Shown: positions 25,126 to 33,751 of the stretch, piece after piece
Layout of the letters: every line of letters begins with the position of its first letter
Position numbering within the stretch: position 1 is the stretch's first letter
Assembly: GCA_036403155.1 (NCBI GenBank)
Contig: DASWRM010000041.1
Coordinates: 1-37,495, forward strand
Origin: Gaiellales bacterium
GTDB lineage: Bacteria > Actinomycetota > Thermoleophilia > Gaiellales > JAICJC01
DNA: 37,495 nucleotides
Reading direction: 5' to 3'
Made by a program: the position numbers and the translations under genes
The notes under the pieces: generated by a model
What the model was told of the DNA's origin: nothing
Database searches by the model: none
The model's input: the letters and a program-made list of their open reading frames with translations, nothing else

Positions 25126-25299
25126 GTCCGACTCCCGTCGTGTGGGCGTGACGGTCGCGTTACGACCCTGTGGCAGGTGCGCCGCATGGTTGGGCGGATC
25201 CGGCGCCCACCCCAATTATTGGAGTCCAACCCCTGCCGCGTGCGTGTGATGCGCCCGTGACGCTTCGGTGAAGGCTCGTCCGGGAGGCTCCGGCAGCGC

Positions 25300-26379
25300 C
25301 TAGGAGCCGCTGAGCGCGATCGCGGCGGCCAGGCCGGCCACTCGCTCCCAGTCGCCGCCCTCCGTGACGGTCACATGGCCCAGCTTCCGGCCTGGCCGGG
25401 GTGCCTTGCCGTAGAGGTGGAGATGCGCGCCGCTGACTGCGAGCACCGACGCCGCGTCCGGCACGTCGCCGATCAGGTTCACCATCGTGGACGACCCGCG
25501 GGTTGCGACCGACCCCAGCGGCAGCCCGAGCACGGCCCGCAGGTGGTTCTCGAACTGGCTCGTCTCGGCGCCCTCGATCGTCCAGTGGCCCGAGTTGTGG
25601 ACGCGCGGCGCGATCTCGTTGGCAAGCAGCCGCCCGCCGACCTGGAACAGCTCGAGGGCCAGCACGCCGACGTAGTCGAGCTCCTCCATGATGCCGGTCA
25701 CGTACCGCTCTCCCAGCTCCTGCAGGTCTGGCGTCAGCGCCGGTGCGGGCGCGTGCGTCACCCGCAGGATCCCGTCGGCATGGTGGTTCTCGACCAGCGG
25801 GTAGCACCGCACCTCGCCTCCTCGCCCACGCACGGCGATGGCCGACAGCTCGCGGTCGAACGGCACGAAATCCTCGAGGATCAGGGGCACGCCGCCGAGT
25901 GCATCGAAGGCTCCGCTCGCGTCGGCCGGCTCGCGGAGCACCCGCTGTCCCTTGCCGTCGTACCCGAGCCGGCGCGTCTTCAGCACGCCTCGCCGGCCCG
26001 CTGCCTCGAGCTCCTCCTGCGAGCCGATCGCGGCGAAGCCCGTCGTCTCGATCCCCAGCCGCTCGAACAGCTGCTTCTCGGAGAGCCGGTCCTGCGCCAT
26101 CTCGAGCGCGCGCGGCGGCGGGTGCACCGGAACCCGTGCGGCGAGGCGCTCGGCGGAGCTCGCCGGGACCGACTCGAACTCGAAGGTGACGACATCGGCG
26201 TCCGCGGCCAGCCGGTCGAGCCCCTCGGGGTCGTCGTACGCGCCGACGATCAGTGCGCCCGCCGCGCCCGCCCCCGCGTCCGGCGCGGGGTCGAGGAAGC
26301 TGCAGCGAACGCCGAGCGGGATGCCGGCAAGCGCCATCATGCGCGCGAGCTGCCCGCCGCCCAGGATCCCGACGCGCAT
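25300..26379 (-). CDS. purK: N5-carboxyaminoimidazole ribonucleotide synthase
   Basis: A 359-residue ATP-grasp enzyme that carboxylates AIR with bicarbonate to give N5-CAIR in purine synthesis. The N-terminal GILGGGQLARMM, TFEFESVP, the ATP-grasp stretch LKTRRLGYDGKGQ, and NEIAPRVHNSGHWTIEGAETSQFENH near the active site are all classic PurK blocks. Length is normal. The ATG at 26379 shares one base with the purE stop (TGATG, 26377-26381), giving tight coupling in the order purE-purK. It is cytoplasmic and converges on the small membrane protein gene. Confidence 0.96.
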   Translation of the reverse strand: MRVGILGGGQLARMMALAGIPLGVRCSFLDPAPDAGAGAAGALIVGAYDDPEGLDRLAADADVVTFEFESVPASSAERLAARVPVHPPPRALEMAQDRLSEKQLFERLGIETTGFAAIGSQEELEAAGRRGVLKTRRLGYDGKGQRVLREPADASGAFDALGGVPLILEDFVPFDRELSAIAVRGRGGEVRCYPLVENHHADGILRVTHAPAPALTPDLQELGERYVTGIMEELDYVGVLALELFQVGGRLLANEIAPRVHNSGHWTIEGAETSQFENHLRAVLGLPLGSVATRGSSTMVNLIGDVPDAASVLAVSGAHLHLYGKAPRPGRKLGHVTVTEGGDWERVAGLAAAIALSGS

Positions 26380-26879
26380 CACCCGGCGGGATCGGGGTGC
26401 GCCAGCACGTCGCGCGTCTGCACCGCCCGGAACTCGTCCAGCGCCCGGCGGATCGCCTCGTCCTGCGTGGAGAGGATGGCCGCCGCGAGCAGCGCCGCGT
26501 TGACGGCCCCGGCGCGCCCGATCGCGAGCGTCCCCACCGGCACGCCTGCCGGCATCTGCGCGATGGAGAGCAGCGAATCGATCCCCGAGAGCGCCTTCGA
26601 CTGCACCGGCACGCCGAGCACCGGCAGGCTCGTCTTCGCCGCCGCCATCCCAGGCAGGTGCGCCGCGCCGCCCGCTCCCGCGATCAGCACCCGCAGGCCG
26701 CGGTCGCGCGCCGATGCGGCGTACTCGAACAGCAGGTCCGGCGTCCTGTGTGCCGAGACGACACGGTGCTCGCATGGCACAGCGAGCTCCTCCAGCGTCT
26801 CCACCGTATGGCGCATCGTCTCCCAATCCGAGCGCGATCCCATGATGACGCCCACCAGCGGGGCGGCGCTGTCGCTCAT
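26379..26879 (-). CDS. purE: N5-carboxyaminoimidazole ribonucleotide mutase
   Basis: A 166-residue class I PurE, converting N5-CAIR to CAIR after PurK. The N-terminal [13 protein letters not shown] holds the conserved Ser/Asp substrate loop, SAHRTPD the catalytic-region His, and [12 protein letters not shown] and [22 protein letters not shown] the rest of the active site. The start is the ATG at 26879; TAGTGT lies 7 bases upstream, consistent with leaderless expression. It diverges from the P-type ATPase gene across only 23 bases. Confidence 0.96.
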   Translation of the reverse strand: MSDSAAPLVGVIMGSRSDWETMRHTVETLEELAVPCEHRVVSAHRTPDLLFEYAASARDRGLRVLIAGAGGAAHLPGMAAAKTSLPVLGVPVQSKALSGIDSLLSIAQMPAGVPVGTLAIGRAGAVNAALLAAAILSTQDEAIRRALDEFRAVQTRDVLAHPDPAG

Positions 26880-26902
26880 GGGTCGGACACTACACTGCCA
26901 CC
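26880..26902. promoter_or_regulatory. Divergent leaderless promoter core shared by purE and the P-type ATPase gene
   Basis: Within 23 bases, plus-strand TACACT (26891-26896) lies 6 bases before the GTG at 26903, and minus-strand TAGTGT (26892-26887) lies 7 bases before the ATG at 26879. The two hexamers overlap by the TA at 26891-26892. No Shine-Dalgarno sequence is present on either side. Confidence 0.55.
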
Positions 26903-29299
26903 GTGACCGACGAGGCGCAGGCGCCCCCGGCCACCGCGGCCGGTCTCAGCAGCGACGAGGCAGCCCGGCGGTTGGCGGCGCGGGGCCCGCTTCCGCCCGC
27001 TCCCAGCAGCCGCTCGGTCGCCAGCATCGTCCGCTCGAACACGCTGACGCTGTTCAATCTGATCCTCGCGGCGTTCTTCGTGCTGATCCTGATCGCGGGA
27101 CGCCCGGCGGACGGTCTGTTCGCGGGCGTGCTGGTCGCGAACGCCTCGATCGGCATCGTCCAGGAGCTGCGCGCCAAGCGCGTGCTCGACCGCGCCGCCC
27201 TGCTGGTCACGCCCCGCGCCCGCGTCGTCCGCGACGGCGACGAGCGGTTGGTCGACATGGGCGAGATCGTGGACGGCGACCTGGTAGCGCTGCGGCCGGG
27301 CGACCAGGTGGTGGCCGACGGCCGCGTTGCGGCCTCCGTCGGCATGCTGCTGGACGAGTCGTCGCTGACCGGGGAGTCGCTTCCCGTCCCGCGGGAGACC
27401 GATGAGGAGCTGCTGTCGGGCTCCTACTGCGTCGAGGGCAGCGGCAGGTATGTCGTGACCGGTACGGGGCCTGACAGCTACGCCTGGCGGCTGCTCGGCA
27501 CCGCGCGTGAGGACACGGCGCAGCGCTCGCCGCTCGAGCTGCAGATCAACCGCCTGCTCCGCGTCCTCGTCGGCGTCATGATCCCGCTGGGCGGTGCATT
27601 GGTGTGGACGCTCGAGCAGCGCGACACGCCGTTTCGCGAGGCGGCCGCCACGGCGACTGCCGGCATCGTCACCCTGGTGCCCGAGGGTCTCGTCCTGCTC
27701 ATGAGCCTGACGTTCGCCGTCGCCGCCGTGCGCCTCTCCCGGCGCGGCCTGCTGGTCCAGTACACCAACGCCGTCGAGTCGATCGCGAACGTCGACACCG
27801 TCTGCCTCGACAAGACCGGCACGCTGACCGACGGCACGCTGCAGCTCCACGCCGTCACCCCGCTCGGCGCAGCAACCGAGTCGGAGCTGCGAGACCTCGT
27901 GTCGGCGTACGCAGCCGGCGCGGCGTCCCGCAACGCGACGCTCGACGCGGTCGCCGCCGCGCTGCCCGGTTCGGCGTGGTCGCCTGCCGCCGAGGTGCCG
28001 TTCTCGTCGCGATGGAAGTGGAGCGCGCTCCAGCGCGACGGTAGCTGGCTCGTCCTCGGCGCCCCCGACGTGCTCCTGCCCGGGCCCGAGCAGCGGGTCG
28101 CCGAGCACGAGCGCGCCGGGCGCCGCGTGCTCGCATTCGGCCGTGCCCTGGGGCCGATCGACCCGTCCGATGACGGCCATGCGGCTCCTGCGGTCGACCC
28201 TCTGGGGCTCGTCGTCCTGGAGGAGCGGCTCCGGGACGACGCCGCCGACACGATCGCGTTCCTCTACCGGCAGGGGGTCGAGGTGAAGGTCATGTCGGGC
28301 GACTCCCCGGCAACCGTCGCGGCGGTCGCCGAGCGGGCCGGCGTGCGCGCCGGCGCGCGCGCGTGGGCGGGCACGGAGCTGCCCGAGGACGCCGCGGCGC
28401 TCGCAGCGACCGTCCAGGGGTCGACCGTGTTCGCTCGCCTGACGCCCGAGCACAAGCGCCGTCTGATCGGTGCGCTCAACGGCCACGGCGCGTACGTTGC
28501 CATGATCGGCGACGGGGTCAACGACGTGCCCGCCATGAAGGCGGCGCGCCTGGCCGTCGCCCTGGGCAGCGGAACCCAGCTCGCGAAGAGCGTCGCCGAC
28601 AGCGTGCTCGTGGCCGACCGCTTCGGCGCGATCCCGGACGCCGTCGCAGAGGGCCGCCGGATCATCGGGAACGTCCAGCGCGTGGCGAAGCTGTTCGTCA
28701 CCAAGTCGGTCTTCGCGGCCTTCGTGATCGCGACGTTCGGCCTGTGGACGGGCGAGTTCCCGCTGCTGCCGCGCCACCTCTCGCTCGCGGCCACGTTCAC
28801 CGTCGGGGTGCCCGGATTCCTGCTCGCGCTCGGCCCGGCCAGCGGCGCGCCCGAGTCAGGCGACTTCCTGCGTCGCGTGCTCCGCTTCTCCGTCCCGGCC
28901 GGGGTCGTCACGGGAGCCGCGACGCTGTTCGCCTACCTCGCGGTCAGCGACGTCCGGGGACACAACGACACCGAGGGCCGCACGGCGGCGGTCACCGTGT
29001 TCGTCGCCATCGGGCTCTACCTGCTGCTCGTCCTCGACGCCGAGCGGATGCAGGCCAGCCGCCGGTACGCGGCCGTGGTGGTCGCGCTCGCGGCTTCGCT
29101 GGGCGGCGGCTTTCTGGCGGTGCTCGGCGCGCCGGCCCTGCGCCACTTCTTCGCGCTCACGGTGCCCGGCTTCTGGGCGCTGCTCGTGATCGTCGCCTCC
29201 TGTGTCGGGGCCGCCTGGCTGCTCGGGCGCCTGGGGCTGTCTCCCTACCGGGGCAGCTCCCTGCCCGAGCCGGTGTCGCGCGCAGAGCGCAGCGCGTAG
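26903..29299 (+). CDS. ctpE: CtpE-like cation-transporting (probably Ca2+) P-type ATPase
   Basis: A 798-residue P-type ATPase, almost the same length as mycobacterial CtpE (797 as I recall it), which imports calcium. The actuator TGES (156-159), phosphorylation site DKTGT with Asp303, hinge GDGVNDVP and about ten membrane segments are present. Helix M4 has [12 protein letters not shown] (PEGL 260-263), the CtpE-type PEGL rather than heavy-metal CPC. Local matches such as [19 protein letters not shown] and [17 protein letters not shown] strengthen the CtpE call. The GTG at 26903 fits the TANNNT box 6 bases before it. The last 55 bases overlap the 3' end of the opposite-strand ornithine-cyclodeaminase-like gene. 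Calcium specificity is inferred from family resemblance. Confidence 0.88.
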   Translation: MTDEAQAPPATAAGLSSDEAARRLAARGPLPPAPSSRSVASIVRSNTLTLFNLILAAFFVLILIAGRPADGLFAGVLVANASIGIVQELRAKRVLDRAALLVTPRARVVRDGDERLVDMGEIVDGDLVALRPGDQVVADGRVAASVGMLLDESSLTGESLPVPRETDEELLSGSYCVEGSGRYVVTGTGPDSYAWRLLGTAREDTAQRSPLELQINRLLRVLVGVMIPLGGALVWTLEQRDTPFREAAATATAGIVTLVPEGLVLLMSLTFAVAAVRLSRRGLLVQYTNAVESIANVDTVCLDKTGTLTDGTLQLHAVTPLGAATESELRDLVSAYAAGAASRNATLDAVAAALPGSAWSPAAEVPFSSRWKWSALQRDGSWLVLGAPDVLLPGPEQRVAEHERAGRRVLAFGRALGPIDPSDDGHAAPAVDPLGLVVLEERLRDDAADTIAFLYRQGVEVKVMSGDSPATVAAVAERAGVRAGARAWAGTELPEDAAALAATVQGSTVFARLTPEHKRRLIGALNGHGAYVAMIGDGVNDVPAMKAARLAVALGSGTQLAKSVADSVLVADRFGAIPDAVAEGRRIIGNVQRVAKLFVTKSVFAAFVIATFGLWTGEFPLLPRHLSLAATFTVGVPGFLLALGPASGAPESGDFLRRVLRFSVPAGVVTGAATLFAYLAVSDVRGHNDTEGRTAAVTVFVAIGLYLLLVLDAERMQASRRYAAVVVALAASLGGGFLAVLGAPALRHFFALTVPGFWALLVIVASCVGAAWLLGRLGLSPYRGSSLPEPVSRAERSA

Positions 29300-30207
29300 T
29301 CGGCGAAGACGAGGTCGGCGGCGCCGTTGCCGAGGTTCTGGCAGACCACGCGTCCGGCCGGCCGCTCGCCCCTGATCGCCGCCCCCGTGTAGCCGTCCGG
29401 CTCGCGGTAGCCGGGGAACGAGCCGGCCTCGCGGTACCGCAGCAGCTGGCCCACGTCGTCCGAGTACAGGGCGGCGTCGTTGGCGACGTCCGCGCCGACG
29501 GACGTGGCGTAGTCGAGCGGGAGCACGAGCGCGTCGGGCCGAAGCCAGCCGGGATCCAGGCGACCGCCGTCGGCGCCGATCGGGATCGCGGTCACCACGA
29601 CGGCGGCGCCTTCCACGGCGTCACGTAGGGCACGCACGCAGGTCAGCGCGATCCCGGGCGCATGCTCGGCCGCCCACGCCTCGATCGCCTGCGCAGATTC
29701 CGGACGGCGGGTGACAACCGTGACGTCCTCGCGGCCGAGCGCCTCCAGGACGAGCAGGTGGGTCCGCGCCTGCACGCCGGCGCTCGTGACAGCGACGTGT
29801 CCGGGCTGCCGAGGCGCGAGCGCGTCGATGCACGCGCCGGACACCGCCGCCGTGCGCGCCCCGGTCAGCGCCGCGGCGTCCATCACCGCGATGGGCATCC
29901 CGGTGCCCGCGTCGGAGAGCACGACCAGCCCGACATGCGTCGGCAGGCCGATTGCCGCGTTGCGTGGATAGGCCGCGATCCACTTCAGCCCGAGCAGATC
30001 GCCGTCTCGCAGGTATGCCGGCATGGCGTTGGCGAACCCGTCCGCGCGAGGGTGGACGGACGGCTTCGGCGGAAGCTCCGCCGATCCGTCGGCCAGCGCG
30101 ATCAGCGCCCGCCGGGCCATTGCCACGGACTCGAGCGGCGGCGGCAGCGCGGCGGCCACCTCGGCTTCCGACAGGTGCAGGAGCCGCATCTGCGTCACGG
30201 TCGCCAT
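29245..30207 (-). CDS. Ornithine cyclodeaminase / mu-crystallin family protein
   Basis: A 320-residue NAD(P)-binding protein of the OCD/mu-crystallin family, whose members are ornithine cyclodeaminases, ketimine reductases or alanine/lysine dehydrogenases. Supporting blocks are [32 protein letters not shown] (catalytic-region Lys), [18 protein letters not shown] (substrate-binding Arg) and a Rossmann segment [20 protein letters not shown] in which the usual GxGxxG is SAGVQA. The classical loop is thus altered, so cofactor use is uncertain. The ATG at 30207 follows the ABC exporter stop by 12 bases; TAGGCT, overlapping that stop codon, lies 9 bases upstream, so it may also have its own promoter. 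The 3' end overlaps the P-type ATPase gene by 55 bases. Confidence 0.83.
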   Translation of the reverse strand: MATVTQMRLLHLSEAEVAAALPPPLESVAMARRALIALADGSAELPPKPSVHPRADGFANAMPAYLRDGDLLGLKWIAAYPRNAAIGLPTHVGLVVLSDAGTGMPIAVMDAAALTGARTAAVSGACIDALAPRQPGHVAVTSAGVQARTHLLVLEALGREDVTVVTRRPESAQAIEAWAAEHAPGIALTCVRALRDAVEGAAVVVTAIPIGADGGRLDPGWLRPDALVLPLDYATSVGADVANDAALYSDDVGQLLRYREAGSFPGYREPDGYTGAAIRGERPAGRVVCQNLGNGAADLVFADYALRSARDTGSGRELPR

Positions 30208-30216
30208 CGCCGCGCG

Positions 30217-30222
30217 AGCCTA
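30217..30222 (-). promoter_or_regulatory. Possible -10 element of the OCD-like gene inside the exporter stop codon
   Basis: Minus-strand TAGGCT begins with the TAG stop of the upstream ABC gene and ends 9 bases before the ATG at 30207. Spacing is slightly long for a leaderless start; read-through from the exporter genes is equally possible. Confidence 0.3.
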
Positions 30223-31953
30223 CACCGCGCGCAGGTCGTGCGCGAGGCGGCGGAACGGGCCGTCCTCGGCGAGCAGGTCGCGCTCCGTGCCCCGCTGGAT
30301 GACGTTGCCATGGTCGACGACGAGGATCTCGTCCGCGCGCCGCACCGTCGCCAGGCGGTGGGCGATGATGACGGACGTGCGGCCGTGAAGCAGCCGGTCG
30401 AGCGCGCGCTCGATCTGGATCTCCGTGGGCCGGTCGATGTTCGAGGTGGCCTCGTCGAGGATCAGGATCCGCGGGTCCGCGAGCAGAGCGCGCGCGATCG
30501 AGATCAGCTGCCGCTCGCCGGCGGAGAGCCCGGCGCCGCCCTCGCGCACCTCGTGGTCGAGCCCGCCGTGGAGCCGGGCGGCGATGCGGTCGACGCCGAC
30601 GGCCGCCGCCGTCTCGCGCACCTGCTCATCCGTCGCGTCGGGCCGCGCGAACCGGATGTTGTCCGCGATCGTGCCCGAGAACAGGAACGGGTCCTGCAGC
30701 ACCACCCCCAGCTGGCGGCGGTACGTCCGGAGACGGACGTCACGCAGGTCGATCCCGTCGACGCGCACGGCTCCCTCCCGCGGGTCGTAGAACCGCGCGA
30801 TCAGCTTCGCGAGCGTCGACTTCCCGCCGCCGGACTGGCCGACCAGCGCCAGGCAGCCGCCCGCCGGCACGTCGACCGCAATGCCGTGCAGCACCTCGTT
30901 GTTCCCGTACGAGAAGCGGATGCCGTCGAGCTCCAGGTGCCCCTCGATCGGCGGCATCGGCCGCGCGCCGGGCCGGTCGCCGATGTCCGGCTCGGTATCC
31001 AGCACCGTGGTGATCTTCACCATCGCCGCGGCGGCCGACTGCATCTGGCCGTAGACGTCTGACAGCTCCTGCAGAGGCTGGAACACCAGCTGCAGCAGGT
31101 AGACGGCGGTGATCAGCGTGCCGATCGTGATCTGCCCCTCCCGGTAGAGGTGCGCGCCCAGCAGCAGCACGGCGGCGGTCGACGTCATGCCGAGCAGCTC
31201 GATGGACGGGAAGAACACCGAGAGCAGGCTCTGCGTCCGAACGTTGGCCGCGCGATTCTCGAGGTTGAGCGTGTCGAACTGCGCCTGGAACGCGCGCTCC
31301 CTGTTGAACGCCTGCACGATCGCCATGCCCGACACCGACTCCGCCATGTGCGCGGTCACGGCCGCGATCCGCTCACGCACCTCCAGCTGGGCGACCGACG
31401 ACCGGCGCTGGAACCAGCGCGTCAGCACGAGCGCGGGCGGGAGCACGATGAACGCGATCATCCCGAGCCGCCAGTCGACGATGAACACGGCGACGATCGC
31501 CGTTGGAAGGAGCACGACGTTGGCTGCGAGCGTGGGCAAGCCCTGCGACAGCGCGTCCGAGAGCGCGTCGACGTCCGACGTCAGCCGAGCGATGATCCAC
31601 CCGGCGCGCTGCTCCGAGAAGTACCGCAGCGACAGCGCGGTCAGGTGCTCGAACAGGTCGCGCCGCAGACCGAGCACGATGCCCTGGCCGACGCCGGCCA
31701 GCCCGCGGATCAGGGTGGCGCTCAGGGCCCAGCCGGCTGCGCCGACGCACAGGTAGATCACGACGATCACGGACAGGTACTGGCGGTCGGCCTTCGCGAT
31801 GCCGTTGTCGATCGCGGCGCGGACGAGCAGCCAGCCGCCCGTCTGCGCAGCGGCCTGGCCGGTTGCGACGAGCAGCAGCATGGCCACGAGCAGGCGCTTT
31901 CCCCGGAGGTAGATGGTCAGCCGGCTGAGCCCTGTGCGGCGCTTATGCGGCAA
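30220..31953 (-). CDS. ABC exporter half-transporter, subunit 2 (catalytic Glu present)
   Basis: A half-transporter of about 577 residues: six-helix export domain (about 1-310) plus ATPase. Walker [11 protein letters not shown]-loop VLQDPFLF and Walker [10 protein letters not shown] with the catalytic Glu are intact, but the signature is LSAGERQ, not LSGGQ. This pairs with the opposite defects in subunit 1, the pattern of heterodimeric exporters such as TM287/288 or BmrCD. There is no ATG or GTG near the expected N-terminus; I chose a TTG at 31953, which overlaps the upstream stop by 11 bases and has GGAG about 9 bases before it. The substrate may be a drug, lipid or peptide; sequence does not tell. 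Confidence 0.88.
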   Translation of the reverse strand: MPHKRRTGLSRLTIYLRGKRLLVAMLLLVATGQAAAQTGGWLLVRAAIDNGIAKADRQYLSVIVVIYLCVGAAGWALSATLIRGLAGVGQGIVLGLRRDLFEHLTALSLRYFSEQRAGWIIARLTSDVDALSDALSQGLPTLAANVVLLPTAIVAVFIVDWRLGMIAFIVLPPALVLTRWFQRRSSVAQLEVRERIAAVTAHMAESVSGMAIVQAFNRERAFQAQFDTLNLENRAANVRTQSLLSVFFPSIELLGMTSTAAVLLLGAHLYREGQITIGTLITAVYLLQLVFQPLQELSDVYGQMQSAAAAMVKITTVLDTEPDIGDRPGARPMPPIEGHLELDGIRFSYGNNEVLHGIAVDVPAGGCLALVGQSGGGKSTLAKLIARFYDPREGAVRVDGIDLRDVRLRTYRRQLGVVLQDPFLFSGTIADNIRFARPDATDEQVRETAAAVGVDRIAARLHGGLDHEVREGGAGLSAGERQLISIARALLADPRILILDEATSNIDRPTEIQIERALDRLLHGRTSVIIAHRLATVRRADEILVVDHGNVIQRGTERDLLAEDGPFRRLAHDLRAV

Positions 31954-33700
31954 GGGTCTCGTCTCCGAACAGTGCGGCGAAGTCGCCGCCGGCCGCCGCC
32001 AGCTCCGCGGGTGTGCCCTGCTCCGCGATGCGGCCGTCGCGGAGCACGACGGCGCGGTCGGCGATCGCCACGGTCGACAGCCGCTGCGTCGCGACGAGAA
32101 CTGTGCGGCCGAACAGTGCCGGCCGCACGGTGTCGACAAGGCGGCGCTCGGTCTCGGTGTCGACAGCCGACAGCGGGTCGTCGAGGACGATTGCGCCCGA
32201 GCCGGCGAGCAGCGCGCGGGCCAGCGCGACGCGCTGTCGCTGCCCGCCCGAGAGGTTCACGCCGCGCTCGCCGATGAGCGTGTCGTACCCGTCCGGGAGG
32301 TCGGTCACGAACGCGGCCACGCCGGCGGCCTCGGCGACCGCGAGCACCTCGTCCCACGGCGCGTCCGGGCGGCCGATGGTGAGGTTGTCGCGCAGGGTGA
32401 TCGAGAACAGAATCGGCCGCTGCGTGACCACCGACACCGCCGAGCGAACGTCCTCCAGGGAGAGATCGCGCAGGTCGACGCCTCCGATCCTGACGCGTCC
32501 GCCGGTCGGGTCGTAGAAGCGGGCGGCCAGGTTGAGCAGGGACGTCTTGCCCGATCCGGTCGACCCGCAGACCGCGACGATCTCGCCCGCCGCCACCTCG
32601 AGGTCGACGCCGCGCAGCACCTCCTCCTCGTCGCCGTAGGCGAACCGCACCTCCTCGAAGACGATCGGCTGCGGCCCGCGCGGCAGCGGGCGCGGCTCGG
32701 CCGTCTCAGGCAGCCGGTCGATCTGCTCGATCCACGCGAAGCTGCGGCCGGCGGACGCCAATGCCCGCTGGGCGAGATTCATGATCCACCCGAGCGACTC
32801 GAGCGGCCACGCGAGCTGCAGCAGGACGGTGTTGAACAGGACGAACTGGCCGATCGAGAGGTCGCCGTCGATCACTGCGCGGCCACCGAAGAACACGACC
32901 GCGGCGATGGACAGCGACGGCAGGAAGAACAGGCCGGGGAGATGGCGCGCCTCGACGCCCGCCTGCTCGAGCACCACGTCGCGCACCCGCTCCGCCTTGT
33001 CGGTGAACCGGGCCTGCACGTCGTCCTCGCGGCCGAACGCCTGCACCATCTCTATCCCGACCACCGCCTCGTCCGCCGCCTCCGTGACGTCGCCCTTGCG
33101 CACCTGCACGCGCCGGGAGATCGGCATCACGCGATGTGCGAACAGCCACGCGATCAGGCCGATCGGCGGCATCGAGAGGGCGGTGTACAGCGTCAGCCGG
33201 GCGTCCACGAAGCACAGCAGGATGCCTGCGCCGATGATCATCAGCATGCTCTGGATTCCCTGGACGAGCCCCCAGCCGATGAAGTACCGGATCGGGAAGA
33301 GGTCATTGGTGGCGCGCGAGACGACCTGCCCCGTCGGGTGGCGGTCGAAGAAGGCGCGCGGGAAGTGCAGATAGGCGCCGTAGAGCAGCTCCCGCATGCG
33401 CGCCTCGATGTGCACGCCGATCCGGGCGGTCGCATACCGGCGCGTGAAGTTCACGCCGAACCGCATCACCGAGAGCGCCATCACCGCTGCCACGTATGGC
33501 AACAGTGCGTCGCCGTGCGCGGGCACGACGGCATGGTCGATCGCCCGCTGGATCAGCGTGGGGATCAGCAGGGACAGCACCGTGTACAGGAGCGCGCATG
33601 CAAGGCCCAGCGCGACCGAGGGCCACTCCTCTCCCCAGAGCGTGAGCAGCCTGCGAAGCGTGGGCCACAGCGGGAGATCGGGCGGATCCACGTGCGGCAC
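31943..33700 (-). CDS. ABC exporter half-transporter, subunit 1 (degenerate Walker B)
   Basis: A 585-residue half-transporter with an export-type membrane domain (about 20-320) and a C-terminal ATPase. Walker A is GSTGSGKTS, the signature LSGGQRQR is canonical, but Walker B reads IVLDDPLSAVD, with Asp in place of the catalytic Glu. It should dimerise with subunit 2. I prefer the GTG at 33700 because TAGCCT lies 7 bases upstream; an in-frame ATG at 33721 would add seven residues and is the alternative. The gene is divergent from the MFS exporter. Confidence 0.88.
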   Translation of the reverse strand: MPHVDPPDLPLWPTLRRLLTLWGEEWPSVALGLACALLYTVLSLLIPTLIQRAIDHAVVPAHGDALLPYVAAVMALSVMRFGVNFTRRYATARIGVHIEARMRELLYGAYLHFPRAFFDRHPTGQVVSRATNDLFPIRYFIGWGLVQGIQSMLMIIGAGILLCFVDARLTLYTALSMPPIGLIAWLFAHRVMPISRRVQVRKGDVTEAADEAVVGIEMVQAFGREDDVQARFTDKAERVRDVVLEQAGVEARHLPGLFFLPSLSIAAVVFFGGRAVIDGDLSIGQFVLFNTVLLQLAWPLESLGWIMNLAQRALASAGRSFAWIEQIDRLPETAEPRPLPRGPQPIVFEEVRFAYGDEEEVLRGVDLEVAAGEIVAVCGSTGSGKTSLLNLAARFYDPTGGRVRIGGVDLRDLSLEDVRSAVSVVTQRPILFSITLRDNLTIGRPDAPWDEVLAVAEAAGVAAFVTDLPDGYDTLIGERGVNLSGGQRQRVALARALLAGSGAIVLDDPLSAVDTETERRLVDTVRPALFGRTVLVATQRLSTVAIADRAVVLRDGRIAEQGTPAELAAAGGDFAALFGDETLAA

Positions 33701-33751
33701 TGACAGCAGGCTACCAGCCATGATTTGGGCGGCCTACGCTAGCGTGCTGCG
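33701..33751. promoter_or_regulatory. Divergent promoter region, ABC exporter / MFS transporter, with ACGCTAGCGT palindrome
   Basis: On plus, TAGCGT (33740-33745) lies 6 bases before the MFS GTG at 33752. On minus, TAGCCT (33713-33708) lies 7 bases before the GTG at 33700. The perfect palindrome ACGCTAGCGT (33736-33745) also offers a minus-strand TAGCGT (33741-33736), which could serve the alternative ATG at 33721. Confidence 0.45.

Noticed and set aside
25160-25260. Possible tRNA-like or small RNA structure in the purK gap (GTTGGG...CCCACCCC...GGAGTCCAACCCC)
   Set aside because: No cloverleaf could be folded by eye: no acceptor pairing and no T-loop consensus, so only the inverted repeat is reported.
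26876-28777. Minus-strand 633-residue open frame opposite the P-type ATPase gene
   Set aside because: The plus strand carries DKTGT, TGES and GDGVND motifs; the minus frame is Arg/Gln/Asp-rich noise.
31913-33703. Plus-strand 596-residue open frame opposite the ABC exporter gene
   Set aside because: Antisense to intact Walker motifs; no homology-like pattern.
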